A stretch of 64,000 nt of DNA from Gerris lacustris (lineage: Eukaryota; Arthropoda; Insecta; Hemiptera; Gerridae): the NCBI GenBank assembly GCA_951217055.1, contig OX578286.1, positions 32,589,307-32,653,306 of the forward strand, written 5' to 3'. The position numbers and the translations under genes are program-made. This document shows positions 12,499-23,795 of this stretch, piece after piece (position 1 is the stretch's first letter; every line of letters starts with the position of its first letter). Below the pieces are notes generated by a model that was given only the letters and a program-made list of their open reading frames with translations, did not search any database and was not told the origin of the DNA.

Positions 12499-12803
12499 TA
12501 TTTGAAACATAATCAGCTGTATTTACAGAAAGCTAAACTAAGGCTATTTAGAAAAAGAGAAAGCATTTTTTCTTATAAGGTTAATTTATAGTTTGGTATA
12601 TCGTCTTCACTCCGGTAAACTTGCAAAAGTAAGTTATATCAATTTTTTTCAGGAGGTTTTTGCAGTTAAATCAGTAAATAAACTCATTTACTCCCACGTT
12701 ATCAGTTAGTTTAAATTTATGCGCTCTTCTTTTTACGAGGATAATTTTGGCTCAGGAAAAATTGGTACGCAGTTTTGCAAGTTTGCCACAATAGGGATTT
12801 AAT

Positions 12804-13005
12804 GGTACTTCTTTACATTGTTGCTCCCTCTTTTTAAAATAAAAACAGAGGGGAGTAACTATCTAAAGAAGGTTTACAGAATGTTCTTCTTTAGACTGTT
12901 ACTCCCCTTATAAAAAAGAAGTGTGATATTCTTTTGTCCCAAAGTACATGAGACTAAACATCCCTTTTTCTTAATAGTTGGGGAGTAACAATCTAAAGAA
13001 GTACC
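12804..13005. mobile_element. Four-terminus MITE (ACTTCTTTAGATTGTTA family), copy 1
   Basis: The terminal sequence appears four times in alternating orientation: ends at 12804 and 13005, plus an internal back-to-back pair near 12850-12905. A conserved spacer (GTCCCAAAGTACAT...) precedes the right end. Target duplication could not be resolved. Other copies: 16028, 19543, 22633, 22780, 37745, 47919, 56124, 57636. Confidence 0.85.
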
Positions 13006-14014
13006 AGCAGGGGACCTCTTGCACTGTATTTGTCACCTTTAACTTGTCAAGTTCAGGCTGAAATTGTCAAGGATATTTCCATTTATGATCTTTAAATCAC
13101 TTAGAAAAAATCTTATAAATTGTTAGTAGAAGTGTAATTTCCCTGTAGTCGCTCCAAATTTAATACACTTATAGTGCACATATAACAACGCATATAGTGT
13201 GTAGGTCAAAAAAATCGCTTTTCCCAGTTTGAGTAACAAATAAAAAATAAATAAATTTGCTCATTGTACAAAATGTTTTTACTTCCAAGCTTGCAGAAGG
13301 TAAAGGAGGCATTGGGATCATTCTGAAGAACAAAATTTAATAATTTGATCACTTTTTTAAACATTTATTAAATTTAATAAATGTGACCCCCATAGGAATT
13401 TAAACAGACCCAAATCTTAATAATTGGATGTGAGGCAGCTATGTGCCACATAGCTTTTAGGTACAAATTTATCACAAAATATATTTTTATTTCTTTATAG
13501 TCCCAACTACTTAAAAATTGAAAACTACATGTGGCAAAATTAACCAATTTCATCTTACAACAAAGCTAAAATGTGTAGTTAACTTGACTAATGTGTAGGG
13601 TCACTTTGTATCAACACAAAGTATTTACTTTAAAACATTTATAAGTGAAAACTATACTTTTTACGTGGTTTATTATTATTTATTTTAACTCACACACAAA
13701 CAAAAAAAAATAAAAAAATAATAACATGAATCTAAGTGAAATGTTTTAAAATGAAAACAAACTTTTTCTTATGTTGTTAACTTATAGAAATAAAATTATT
13801 GCAATATTTAATAACACTGGTTTCATCAACATCCTTTTCTTTAAAGGAAAATATTGTTTTTACACAATTGGGTGCACAAAACACAAATCTGCCGCAGGGC
13901 CAAAATCTTCTACTTCTGTGTAAAAATCTATCTTATTCATGGAGGAAAAAGTTAGGAAAATAGGTTTGAATAATTGACTTTGGTTAACTAGAAAATACAT
14001 TTCTTGTATTTATA
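13006..14014. other. Intron; nothing recognised
   Basis: AT-rich sequence. A short decayed relative of the 58222 family lies near 13285-13340 (CTTCCAAGCTTGCAGAAGG). No exon or RNA gene seen. Confidence 0.4.
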
Positions 14015-14590
14015 GTCCAGGAGATAGCATGCAAAAAAGTGTCTGCCTAACATCAAGCTAGAATTTTGTATACAAGTTAATCTTTTACCAACTTTTAAGA
14101 ATATTTGGTCGGCTAGATTCGTCTGCGGGACATAGCTTGGCAATAGGCATTTGAAAAAAACAAAATGGTGGAGAGTGGCCATGTCTCACCAATTATGGTG
14201 GACAGTATGATTTTCATGATCCTGAGTACAGAATTAGTTAGTAGACCAAAAATCAAGTCGATGTTATTTTCTCACTTGATAGATTAGTTATTCAAATATT
14301 ACTAAAAATCCACGTGGTCACCTGTCAAGGAACAAAATAACATCAACTTGATTTTCGGTCTACTAATTAATTCTGTACTCAGGATCATGAAAATAACATT
14401 GTCCACCATAATTGGTGAGACATGGCCGCTCTCCACCAGTTTGTTTTTTTCCAAACGTCTATTGCCAAGCTATGTCCCGCAGACGAACTTAGTCGACCAA
14501 ATATTCTTAAAAGGCGCTAAAAGATTATCTTGTATACAAAATTCTAGCTTGATGTTAGTCAGACACTTTTTTGCACGCTATCTCCTGTAC
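14015..14590. repeat. TA-flanked foldback element, copy 2
   Basis: A 576-bp palindrome of the same family and length as copy 1, with TA at 14013-14014 and 14591-14592. Arms differ at scattered positions. Confidence 0.85.
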
Positions 14591-14884
14591 TATTAGGATG
14601 GAAATATACTTTTGGGACCATAAAAAATAGCAAAAATTACCCACCAAAAAAACCCTATAATATGACAACGTAATTTTCAGGCAAAATGTTAAATATGGTT
14701 TTTTGGCTTAGCACAATAGCATAGTGGTATATAAAAAAAAAACAATGTATAGTCTAAAAGGACCAAGTGTAATGTACAAATTAAATAACAGACCGGTGTA
14801 ATGGACACTATAATTTAATTTATATTTAACTTTCTCATAAATTTGCAATATTATTTATAAGAAAAGGTAATGATTGCAAACAAA

Positions 14885-14955
14885 TAACTCATACTCATAT
14901 GTTCAAGAGAAGATCCGACAGTCTTCTCTTAAACATATGAGTATGAGTAGTTAAG
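14885..14955. repeat. Short hairpin
   Basis: CTCATACTCATATGTT and AACATATGAGTATGAG are inverted around a loop that itself contains AGAAGA...TCTTCT. A GTAGTTAAGTAA-type tandem motif follows at 14945-15020. No other copy seen. Confidence 0.75.
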
Positions 14956-15186
14956 TAACATAGGAGTAGTTAAGTAAGTAGGAGTAGTTAAGTAACATAG
15001 GAGTATACTTAGTTAAGTACACTCCCTGTAAAAGCCCTATAAAAGGAAGTATCTTCAAGGATATTGAGATTATTTTAAAATTGCGTCAAGTTAAAATGTA
15101 TGATCAGGATAAAGCTAACAGAGCCTTAAGTACAGCCAGTGGTGTTTCTTTGTGTGTTAATTATCTTGAATAATAAATTTTAGAGC

Positions 15187-15470
15187 ATAGGTACTTGGGA
15201 GCTAGCATGGCCATGAGGCCCTAGGCACTCGCCCAGCTATCAATGAGTCGAGGTGAATCAAGGTCGTGGGTTCGATCCCTTGCCATGATGCTCTGATTTT
15301 AATAGCTCACTAATGATCACACCATACTCACTTCGGGAGTACAATGTACAGGTATGATGTGGTAAGTGGCTGGAACACTCCACCACAGGGTTAGTAAAAT
15401 GGACCCAATGTGGTCTGATAGCTAGGTTTGAACAAGTGGTTCGTCCTCACCTTCTAATCATTCCCCACCA
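15187..15470 (+). mobile_element. tRNA-derived SINE (family 1)
   Basis: A tRNA-like head has an A-box-like GCTAGCATGGCC and a B box GGTTCGATCCC at about 15268-15278. The body contains CTCACTAATGATCACA. The same head and body occur in reverse at 63560-63740, and the body alone at 55575-55755 and 57087-57265. The recurrence shows it is a SINE and not a tRNA gene. Confidence 0.75.
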
Positions 15471-15472
15471 TC

Positions 15473-15845
15473 GGTACTTAAGGCTCTTACCGCTCTTTGA
15501 GGTTAGAAAAATCATTAAATTGAAAATTTTATTGGGTCTAAGCAAGATATCAAAAATCTAATCACGGGCTTCATTCCTAATTTTAATTCTGCACAATTTG
15601 AGCCCTATTTTAATATCCTATGATAAATAGTACAGGCGCCATTTCAATACAACGATAAAACTCGTTGTATTAAAATGGCACCTGTACTATTTATCATAGG
15701 AAGTTGAAATTGGGCTCAAATTTTGCAGAAATGAAATTAGGAATGAAGCCTGTGATTAGATTTTTGATATCGTGCTTAGAACCAGTATAATTTTAATTTT
15801 ACTGGTTTTCCTAACCTCAAAGGGCAGTAGAGCCTTAAATGCACT
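15473..15845. repeat. Long hairpin element
   Basis: Two arms of about 185 bp meet near 15655. Arm blocks include AACCTCAAAG, the GGGCTTCATTCCTAATTT / AAATTAGGAATGAAGCC pair and a GATAAATAGTACAGG pair. The outer edges read TACTTAAGGCTC / GAGCCTTAAATGCA. It abuts the SINE on the left. No transposase, so a hairpin MITE is likely. Confidence 0.8.
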
Positions 15846-16027
15846 GCATAATTTTCTTCCATGTAATTGTAGGAACTGTTTTTGTAAAATGTGTATGTTT
15901 TATGTTAATAGTCTTCAGGAGAAAGCATCCCCAAAATTTGAGCCTATGTATAATGTTCAAATGTAAAGTTCTAATGTTAGCAGCGCTTTTCAAATTTTCT
16001 GAAAATATTTAAATTAAATATAGAAGT

Positions 16028-16258
16028 GGCACTTCTTTAGATTGTTACTCTCCTTAAAAATAAATAGAGGGAGTAACAATCTAAAGAGGGTGTACAAAAA
16101 GTTCTTCTTTAGATTGTTACTCCCCTTATAAAATCAGAAGTGTGATATTCCTTTATCCCAAAGTACATTGGACTGAACATCCCTTTGTCTTAATAGTTAT
16201 TTAGTCAGTTATTTATATTCTAAGAAAATATAGGGGAGTAACAATCTAAAGAAGTACC
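16028..16258. mobile_element. Four-terminus MITE, copy 2
   Basis: Same four-terminus structure as copy 1, with a longer right spacer. Confidence 0.85.
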
Positions 16259-16448
16259 GTTGAAGTTAATTGTTTTATAGTTGATATATAGTTTGCATAC
16301 CTACAAGGCTACTAATTGTTGCTAAACATATTATTGCTACATTGCTTTCTCTACGAAGGAGAAGGTGATGATCTTGATTGCTCTACGAGGAATTAATTTG
16401 CCACAGCTACCAACATAAACTTTTTGTTTTGAAATATTTGTAACGTAC

Positions 16449-16739
16449 TTTTTGTAACGGGTACCGGGACGGGAATGGTCTTGCTTTGAGGTCGACTCTC
16501 ACCGTTGTTAAAATTGTTGGCTGTAAATGATGTTTCGGCCGAATCCGTTCCGGAACTTGCTTGGTTCGATACTAAAGATGGTATTCCAGTTCCATCAATG
16601 CTTAACTTGGCTGACATAGCGATGGATTCAGCGCTGGCTTGACGACTTCTCACCAGCTGCTGAAGGATCTCTTTCTTATCAGATACTTTCTTTATAGGTG
16701 TCGAATTATTTCTCTTTTTTCTAGGAGACGAAATGTTAG
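16449..16739 (-). CDS. Cytoplasmic-tail exon 10
   Basis: Acceptor CACGTGATTCCAG, then 291 bp in phase 1 ending AAAAA followed by GTACGT. It encodes a basic start (ISSPRKKRNNS), a helical Leu/Gln/Arg segment (KKEILQQLVRSRQASAESI) and a Ser/Asn/Pro-rich end with PVPVPVTK. The basic stretch could be a membrane-proximal or nuclear-import-like signal; that is inference. Phase links it to the exons at 30830 and 10072. Confidence 0.8.
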
Positions 16740-16991
16740 CTGGAATCACGTGAAAGAAAAACACACACAAAAAAATTGTTAATTTTATATAAATAACAAA
16801 ATAAATAAATAAATGGATTCTAATACAGTTTAAATTAGGATGGAAATAGAAGTCAGATTATATTATATATGTGTTCAGCAATTTCGCACAATTTTCCACA
16901 TTATTAATTATTATCATTAAATACAATTAACACAAAAGTATTAATAGCTTTAAGAATTGATCTGTCTTTACTTCAGCATGATAAAGAAACA

Positions 16992-17165
16992 TTAATATGT
17001 TACCTTATGTGTGAAAAACATTAATATCTGTACCTCATGTTTAAAAAACATTAATATCTGTACCTCATATTTAAAAAACATTAATATCCGTACCTCATGT
17101 TTGGAAAATATTAATATGTGTACCACATGTTTGAAAAATATTAATATCTATACCTCCTGTCTTAC
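16992..17165. repeat. Minisatellite, ~30-bp unit, about 6 copies
   Basis: Degenerate copies of AAAAACATTAATATCTGTAC plus CTCATGTTTA. Confidence 0.95.
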
Positions 17166-17274
17166 CTCCATATTGTTTATACTCTTAGCACAGGTCAAAA
17201 TCTAAAACCCATATAGAAGAGGTTAGTGACACCCATGCCAAATTTTACGAATATGGACATTTTGACATAGTGCA

Positions 17275-17625
17275 TTCTATCAAGAGGTATATCACACTAT
17301 GTCATAGTTTAGTTAATACTGTAGTTAACTTTTGATGTTCTATCAAGAGGTATATCACACTATGTCATAGTTTAGTTAATAATGTAGTTAACTTTTGATG
17401 TTCTATCAAGAGGTATATCACACTATGTCATAGTTTAGTTAATACTGTAGTTAACTTTTGATGTTCTATCAAGAGGTATATCACACTATGTCATAGTTTA
17501 GTTAATAATGTAGTTAACTTTTGATGTTCTATCAAGAGGTATATCACACTATGTCATAGTTTAGTTAATAATGTAGTTAACTTTTGATGTTCTATCAAGA
17601 GGTCAATCACACTATGTCATAGTTT
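17275..17625. repeat. Minisatellite, 63-bp unit, about 5.5 copies
   Basis: The unit contains TCAAGAGGTATATCACACTA and TAGTTAACTTTTGATGTTCT. Repeats start at 63-bp intervals (17281, 17344, 17407 for one anchor). Copies are nearly identical, so the expansion is recent. Confidence 0.97.
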
Positions 17626-17782
17626 TAAACAGTTTAAACTTAGTGCCAATAATATTAAGTTTACAGCTGTTGGAAAAAGACACCATAAAATAAAGTGTTG
17701 TAAAAAATTTCAATATTAGTAAAAATTGGATTTTTAAAAATATTTTTTATTGTCTAAGAACTGAGTAAAGAATATATTTTTT

Positions 17783-17950
17783 TTTTACAATAGAATAAAA
17801 ATCAACCCTTTTATCAATTTTTGATCAAAATTAACCCTTTGATCAATTTTTGTTCAAAATTAACCCTTTGATCAATTCTTGTTCAAATTTAACCCTTTGA
17901 TCAATTTTGTTCAAAATAAACCCTTTGATCAATTTTTGATCAAGAAAGGG
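17783..17950. repeat. Minisatellite, ~26-bp unit, about 6 copies
   Basis: Copies of TTGATCAATTTTTGTTCAAA plus TTAACCC. Each unit contains a TTGATCAA palindrome. Confidence 0.93.
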
Positions 17951-19542
17951 GTTAAAAAGATTTCCTTTTATACATATTCATGATAAATTAAAAAATACCA
18001 CAGCTTATAGCAAACGTTGTAACCAGACACAAAACTGAGACTTACTTTTGCACAGTTGAATTAAATAAAAACATTTGAGGTAGCATAAGAATATTAAAGT
18101 ATAAATATTAAATATATTTTAGTCAGTATAAAAAGAACTAGCAGAATGAAGCTCCTAGAAAAAGATTCTGAGAATATACATAATAAAAACCTCCGCAAAA
18201 TTAATTCAATGAAAGTTTGACAAGTGTCTCTTCTTTATTTATTTTATGTATTATTATAACTTTTATTGTTTGTTATAAAGAAACATTTTTCTAAAGAAAT
18301 TTGTTGGAACTTAAATAGAAATATGGTTACATATGAGAAGCTGAATTCCAAAAGCAGCTAAATCCACTTGCAATTTTTTTTGGCAAAGCCCGAAAAATGT
18401 CTAGCAATTCACTAAATTGTCTTATCAGGTTAATTTAAAAAAAAAAAAAAAAATCAATAACTAATAATTCTTTTAGTGGACAAAAGCCCTATAATCTCAG
18501 GCTATTATTTTCTTTTTAATAAACAAAAGAAATAATCACATAGCTGGTTTTGTCACAGTTTTTTGTTTATAGCTACTTTTGCAACCAAACCCACCGCCAT
18601 GTTGGATTGGTGTGCTGCAGAAAAAAACAGTTTTATCCAATAAATTAAGTAGTTATAAACTATTATTTTAACTATTTAAACTATTATTTATTCAGTGTAG
18701 CCACTATAATATTTTTTTCTCTTCTATCATATTTTTTTCTGTTTAAAAGAAGATAGAAATGTGTAAAGAAGGATATAGATGATTTTTCAGCCTTACTCAG
18801 AGTAACTCTACAATGTGTAAATAGGATATAGCTGTTTTTGGATCAGTTATGGATATAGCTCCTTTTGAATCCAAGTACAGTAGGGATATAAGCTGCTTCT
18901 GTAACCACACTCATATTTCAATCTAGATTTTAATAGGTTTATCATTTTTTTTGGAACTGTTTGACTGCAGAACCTTGTAGAATCCAGGGGTACCATTATC
19001 TCATTTTTTCATTTTTTTTTGGATATAACTGCTTTTGGAATTCGGCTACTCTAGCATTTCATATTGTAGAAGTTTGATGTAACAAGGTCCCCACTGAATA
19101 TAATATTTTATATTAAAGTTTTTCAACCATGCTGAATTAAAAAAAATGTATGATCTCATACAACTATAAATTAATAATTTTGTGTTTATTTTAATAATGA
19201 CTAATAATGTTTACATCGTCAAAGAAAACTTTAATACTGTAAATCTTAATGACTGAAATATTGACTTTTATTTCCAACCAGAGCAAAGAAATATTAAACC
19301 AAAACTAAACTAATTTTCAAATATTAGTTCTAATTAATTTTTTTTTTTTAAATTAAAAATAAACAAAAGTGTTATTACCAAAAGAGAATTTATATATATG
19401 TGTGAGTGCTTTAAGAAAATTTAGATTTTTTAAAAAATACTTAATGGCTATGGCTATATATGCATTTGGGAAAATGGTAAGCAAAAAATGCAGCTTTATT
19501 GGATTTTTTAAAATTTATTTGACATGGCTACATGTGAAATAT
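17951..19542. other. AT-rich intron; nothing recognised
   Basis: Homopolymer runs (for example poly(A) near 18430-18450) and a loosely repeated GGATATAGCTG-type motif at 18770-19030. No exon, RNA gene or bounded element. Confidence 0.4.
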
Positions 19543-19612
19543 GGCACTTCTTTAGATTGTGTTACTCCCCTTATATAAAAAACATATGGGAGTAACAATC
19601 TAAAGAAGTACC
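19543..19612. mobile_element. Four-terminus MITE family, minimal 70-bp hairpin form
   Basis: Only two inverted terminal sequences (GGCACTTCTTTAGATTGT and its complement) around a 20-bp loop. It lacks the internal pair and spacer of the longer copies. Confidence 0.85.
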
Positions 19613-20371
19613 TGAAATACTATAAAATTAAATATCTATGTACAATGATAAAATCACTCACACATAATTAAAACATTAAAGTGATAAATAATAAAACTAG
19701 AGAATAAGTAGCTAATAATAAATTAAATGTAAATATATTTGAAAAATAAAAACTATTTTTAAATGTTTTTTTTTGCAATTAATTTTGAATTCAGATAAAT
19801 AATTACGAGTATTATTTGAAGTTTATAAATTTGAAAATAGAGAAAAAAAGAAGAAGAAGAATTAGTAAACAATAAATAAAGAGAGTGAAATAGAATAAAG
19901 AGAAAGATAAAGCAATAGGCAAAAGCAAGAAAGTACGCTAAGAGAGGTAAATGCAAAAGCAACAAGATGGGAAAAGCACATAATACATTAAACTATTATC
20001 ATTGCACTAGGTAACACAAAACTAATTTGAAATTACTACAGAAAAAGAAAATATTACTCACTACAAAAAAAAAAAAAATAAATAAATAACTAAAAATTAC
20101 AATTTATATAATAAAATAAATATGTAGAAATAAAATTATGATGGTAAAAAATTTGGGTTTAAAATCTAAATCTAATTGTTGAGGGTGAATTGAATTAAGT
20201 TTAGGGATCTGTCAAACATATGAAAATCTATCTAAAAAGTGTGACAGAATTTTTTAATTAATGGTGATAAAGAGACATTACGAGGTCAAAGAAAGAGGAG
20301 AACTTGGATATGTCAAAGAAAAAAATTTTCAGATAACGAAAATTGATTTTCTTAACCTTTTGGATCCTTAA
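19613..20371. other. AT-rich intron; nothing recognised
   Basis: Low-complexity A-rich sequence with purine-rich stretches (19850-19960). The minus frame there is compositional. Confidence 0.4.
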
Positions 20372-20671
20372 CACGTTCACGGGGTGCGACTAATTGTGTG
20401 GCTCTGGCTCAGGGTGGTGCCTGTGAGGTATATATATATATATATATAAGTATCAATTATTAAAGAACAGAAAAAGCTAGGCGAGAGCGAAAAAGTGGGG
20501 TAGAACCCTAGAAATGTGCTCTAGAGGGCTAACGGGTTAAAAGAATCTGAACCGTGAGGCTAGGTCTTAGAAATAAGGTAGAAGTGTTGGGAGAGCACGT
20601 TCCAGGAACGTTTTCATCCCCATTGAGCCGACCAGTACCACGTTCCGGGAACGTGGTCAGCCGTGAACGTG
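20372..20671. mobile_element. TTAA-flanked MITE with CACGTTCACGG termini
   Basis: TTAA stands directly before 20372 and after 20671. The termini are perfect 11-bp inverted repeats, CACGTTCACGG and CCGTGAACGTG. TTAA duplication is the hallmark of piggyBac-type transposition. Inside near the right end are palindromes ACGTTCCGGGAACGT and CACGTTCCAGGAACGTT. No coding frame in 300 bp. Confidence 0.85.
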
Positions 20672-20889
20672 TTAATCCTTCTATAGCCCTATTCTACCCC
20701 CACTTTGTACTGTTATTTTAAGTCATAAAAGCTTGTAAAGTAAATAGGTAGTTAGTAGTCTTTCACTTTCTATGCAGATGATATAACACACACTGAAAAT
20801 GATATAAAATGACAAAACACGTTTGTTTATAATCATTATAAAATTGTAGTGACAATATTGTTATTTTGTGTATATATTTAGTGCTGTTT

Positions 20890-21062
20890 AACGACATAGA
20901 TCATTACAGGATGGGGGTTATTATCCGGCCACTTTACTCATCTAATCGATGAGATCATCAGTGTGAAACATGTATCACCTATCTGGGATTTGAACTCATA
21001 ACCGGGGTTTAAACCAAAGTTTCAGAGTCGAGTGCGCTAACCACTCGGCTACCTGCTTACAT
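20890..21062 (-). mobile_element. tRNA-derived SINE (family 2)
   Basis: Read on minus the head is AGGTAGCCGAGTGGTTAGCG, a good A box with a tRNA-Ser-like arm, followed by a B-box-like AGTTCAAATCC. The body continues into GGTGATACATG. The T-arm region is not a regular tRNA, so this is a SINE head. A weaker relative is at 22425-22530. Confidence 0.7.
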
Positions 21063-22131
21063 TTTAAGAAGGTTAAACCAAAGGTCTTGGATAGCTCTTT
21101 GAATTTCTAAGTTTTTTAAGAGGTCCAATTTCCTATTTTTTTTTGGCTCGACAGTAGAAGTTCATAATTATCAACATCAAATACGTGATCGGTTTCTACG
21201 AGATGGTTGGCAAAACTAGATTCGTTTACACGTTTTTGATGTCTATCATTCGATATTTTCTGCCATGATTTATAGTGCTCTGCAATGCGTGTACTTATTT
21301 TCCTACCAGATTGTCCTACGGTTAGATTGTCATAAAAATTTGTAAAATAGTTCGCTTAGTACAGAATTCACTCTTACTACTAAGTTAACACGCACACTGA
21401 AGATGATACTATATGACGAAATGCGTTTGTGAATTTTAATTAAAAAAAAATTGTGGTGGCAATATTGTTGTGTTACTTTCTACCAACCAAACTAGTCATA
21501 ATTAAGAATTGATATCGACAAAGAATAATTTAATAATTTCATCAACCCAGACTAATTTTTTTATATCCCTTTACTCCAACAGTATTTTAGTGAGTTACTA
21601 CCTTCAAGAAAGTAAATATTTCCCAAGGAAATCACTATAAATAAACCATATTTATAAATATAAATACCTAGTTGGGAGATGAAAAATTAAAATTATAAAT
21701 AAAATAAAATATCATCAAATAAAAACTAAACTAAAAAAAAAAAAATAATAGTGAAAATTACATGCATTTATAAAATAAATTCATTTGCATTATACATCCA
21801 CAAAAAAAGATATTGAAACTAAAAAAAAAAAAATTACATTAAATTCGACAAATGAAACAAAATTGAGCATTTTGCTAAAATTTGGTTGATTTTTTCCAAA
21901 CGTGTGCTAATTAGCAGCGGTGAAATGCGAGAGAGATATTTTTGTTTATCTTAAAAATGAACAGTAGTGAAACATATTTTTTTTAATACAATTTAAAAAT
22001 AAAATAATAATTCAGACCTTTATGAATAAAATGTGTAACAAGAAGTTTACATAACATATACTTTTTTTTAAATTTTTAAAAATATGTGAATCTATTCCAC
22101 AGAACTAAGCGTGTATGTTTAAACTTTATGG
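21063..22131. other. Intron; nothing recognised
   Basis: 21070-21470 is less AT-rich and may be remains of an older element (an ACACACTGAAGATGATA block repeats one near 20790). The rest is A-rich low-complexity sequence. Confidence 0.35.
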
Positions 22132-22287
22132 CAGGGATTAGCAACCTTTATGTCTATGGGCGCAAAATAAGATTTGAAAATCTCCGAGGGTGCACATTCC
22201 AGGGGTTGAGAAAAAAAGACTTTTTAGGTTACATCCTTCAAGAGGGACCAATAAAAGTCCATGAGGGTGCCAGGTTGCCGACCTATG
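22132..22287. mobile_element. Short hAT-like MITE
   Basis: The flanks are CTTTATGG (22124-22131) and CTCTATGG (22288-22295), an 8-bp duplication with one mismatch. The ends are inverted with a shared GCAACCT core and GGTGC/GCACC motifs. The 156-bp element has no capacity for a transposase; the 99-codon plus frame across it is chance. Confidence 0.72.
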
Positions 22288-22424
22288 CTCTATGGGTACA
22301 CTCTTCAGGTTCTAAACCTGAAGACAGGCTCACTTATGTGAGTAAAACCCCTGACTTCAGCAAATCAGGTACTCATTCTGCTTGATGAAAGAAAATCAAC
22401 TTCTTTACACATCCACTTAATGTA

Positions 22425-22530
22425 ATCATTAGGGTGAAACATATCTTACCTCTCTGGGATTTGAACCATCACCTTGGTACCAAGGGAGAGTTTCAAAATA
22501 CCACCCCCTTGAATACTACACCGATCTCTA
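22425..22530 (-). repeat. Decayed SINE family 2 fragment
   Basis: Shares GGTGAAACAT...CTGGGATTTGAAC on plus with the copy at 20950-21000; the tRNA-like head is degraded. Confidence 0.5.
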
Positions 22531-22632
22531 AGGTACAATTCAAGGAACATCTCACATGAAAAATCCAGTACTTTAGGGATCAAAAAAGGTTATTATCGAA
22601 ACGTAATTTCAGAAAGGGAAGAATGACATTTA

Positions 22633-22700
22633 GGTACTTCTTTAGACTGTTACTCCCCCTATAAAAAAACTGAAAGGAGTACCAAGCTAAAGAAGGTAAA
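22633..22700. mobile_element. Four-terminus MITE family, small fragment
   Basis: GGTACTTCTTTAGACTGTTA at left and a diverged inverted partner at right. It is followed by a segment (GTATAGCCAGTGGTGTTTCT) also found at 15130-15150. Confidence 0.7.
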
Positions 22701-22779
22701 GCTAACGGAGCCCCAAGTATAGCCAGTGGTGTTTCTTATCTTAAAAAATAACTTTCATAGTACCATCGGTACTTAAATG

Positions 22780-23795
22780 GGCACTTCTTTAGATTGTTAC
22801 TCCCCTTATAAAAAAAAATACGTGTGGTGTCGCGGGACACCCGGTAGGAACGAAGTTCCTTACATTTTTCATTAAATATAAATTTTAAAATCACACTGCT
22901 AAGTACGTATACATTGCTAACTACTTATACATTGATGAGTTAGAAAAGAGGCAAAATAAAGTAACGAACTGTTTGTACCTGGCAGTGTTAAGGCAAAATT
23001 AAAAGCAAATCATTATTTGTATAATTAAAGCAAGCGTCTTACTATAAATATATATTAAATATAAGAAAAAAGTTGATCATGATGAGTTTATAGTGAAAGA
23101 GTATGTTTGTTAAATGAGTTTGGGTTGAAATAGGACTGTTTTCTACCAACCCGGCCAATTACTCTACTACTCTACAGCTTTTGCTTGTATCAGGGTGAAA
23201 TTTTACTTTATTTATTTACAAAACAAAGTGACATTTTTGACATATATAACAAAAACAAGTCAAGTAACAGGTTTCCATAATAACACTTTTTCCCGCCTTT
23301 TAAAGCATACGTTTACGCGAGCGTTTCGTGTGAACGCTTACGCGGATAACGTTTTCTGATGAGCTCAGCCTGGGCATTGGTAAAATGAACATGTGTACCA
23401 AATTTCATCTAACACGGTGATCTTTTACTCAAGTTATCGTCATCTGTAGATTTTGTGACGAATTTTGCGTGACAGTGATTTTGTGACAGTTATTTAGTGA
23501 CGGTGATTTTGTGACAGTTATTTAGTGACGGTGATTTTGGGCTCCAGAACGTGCCATAAGGAACTTCGTTCCAAAAGGGAATAACAACCTAAAGAAGGTG
23601 TACGGAATATTCATCTTTAGACTGTTACGCCCCTTATAAAAATACAAGGGTGATATTTCTTTGTCCCAAAGTACATTTGACTAAACATCCCTTTGTCTTA
23701 ATAGTTATATAGACAAAGGAATGTATAAATAACTATATACATTTATATTCTAAAAAAAAAAAAACATTGGGGGAGTAACAATCTAAAGAAGTACC
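22780..23795. mobile_element. Four-terminus MITE, copy interrupted by another element
   Basis: The left terminus is at 22780 and the right at 23795. The family sequence stops in the A tract after TCCCCTTATAAAA near 22818 and resumes at about 23573. The interruption is the element at 22819-23572. Confidence 0.8.
22819..23572. mobile_element. Dispersed element with GGAACGAAGTTCC termini, nested in a MITE
   Basis: GGAACGAAGTTCCTTA occurs near the left edge and the inverted form TAAGGAACTTCGTTCC at the right edge. It is related, inverted, to 7594-8503. The interior holds GTTTACGCGAGCGTTTCGTG and a short TTTTGTGACAGTTATTTAGT tandem. No coding frame. Confidence 0.7.

Noticed and set aside
15187..15290. 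Possible functional tRNA gene
   Set aside because: A and B boxes are present but no cloverleaf closes, and the same head plus body recurs as a SINE.
16992..17165. Possible CRISPR-like array of about 30-bp repeats
   Set aside because: Units are adjacent with no spacers, degenerate, and in a eukaryotic intron; it is a minisatellite.
20975..21062. Possible tRNA-Ser gene on minus
   Set aside because: The A box is good, but the anticodon and T arms do not pair properly and a SINE body continues beyond.
22086..22385. 99-codon plus frame
   Set aside because: It overlaps a 156-bp hAT-like MITE with its own target duplication; no domain or codon signal.
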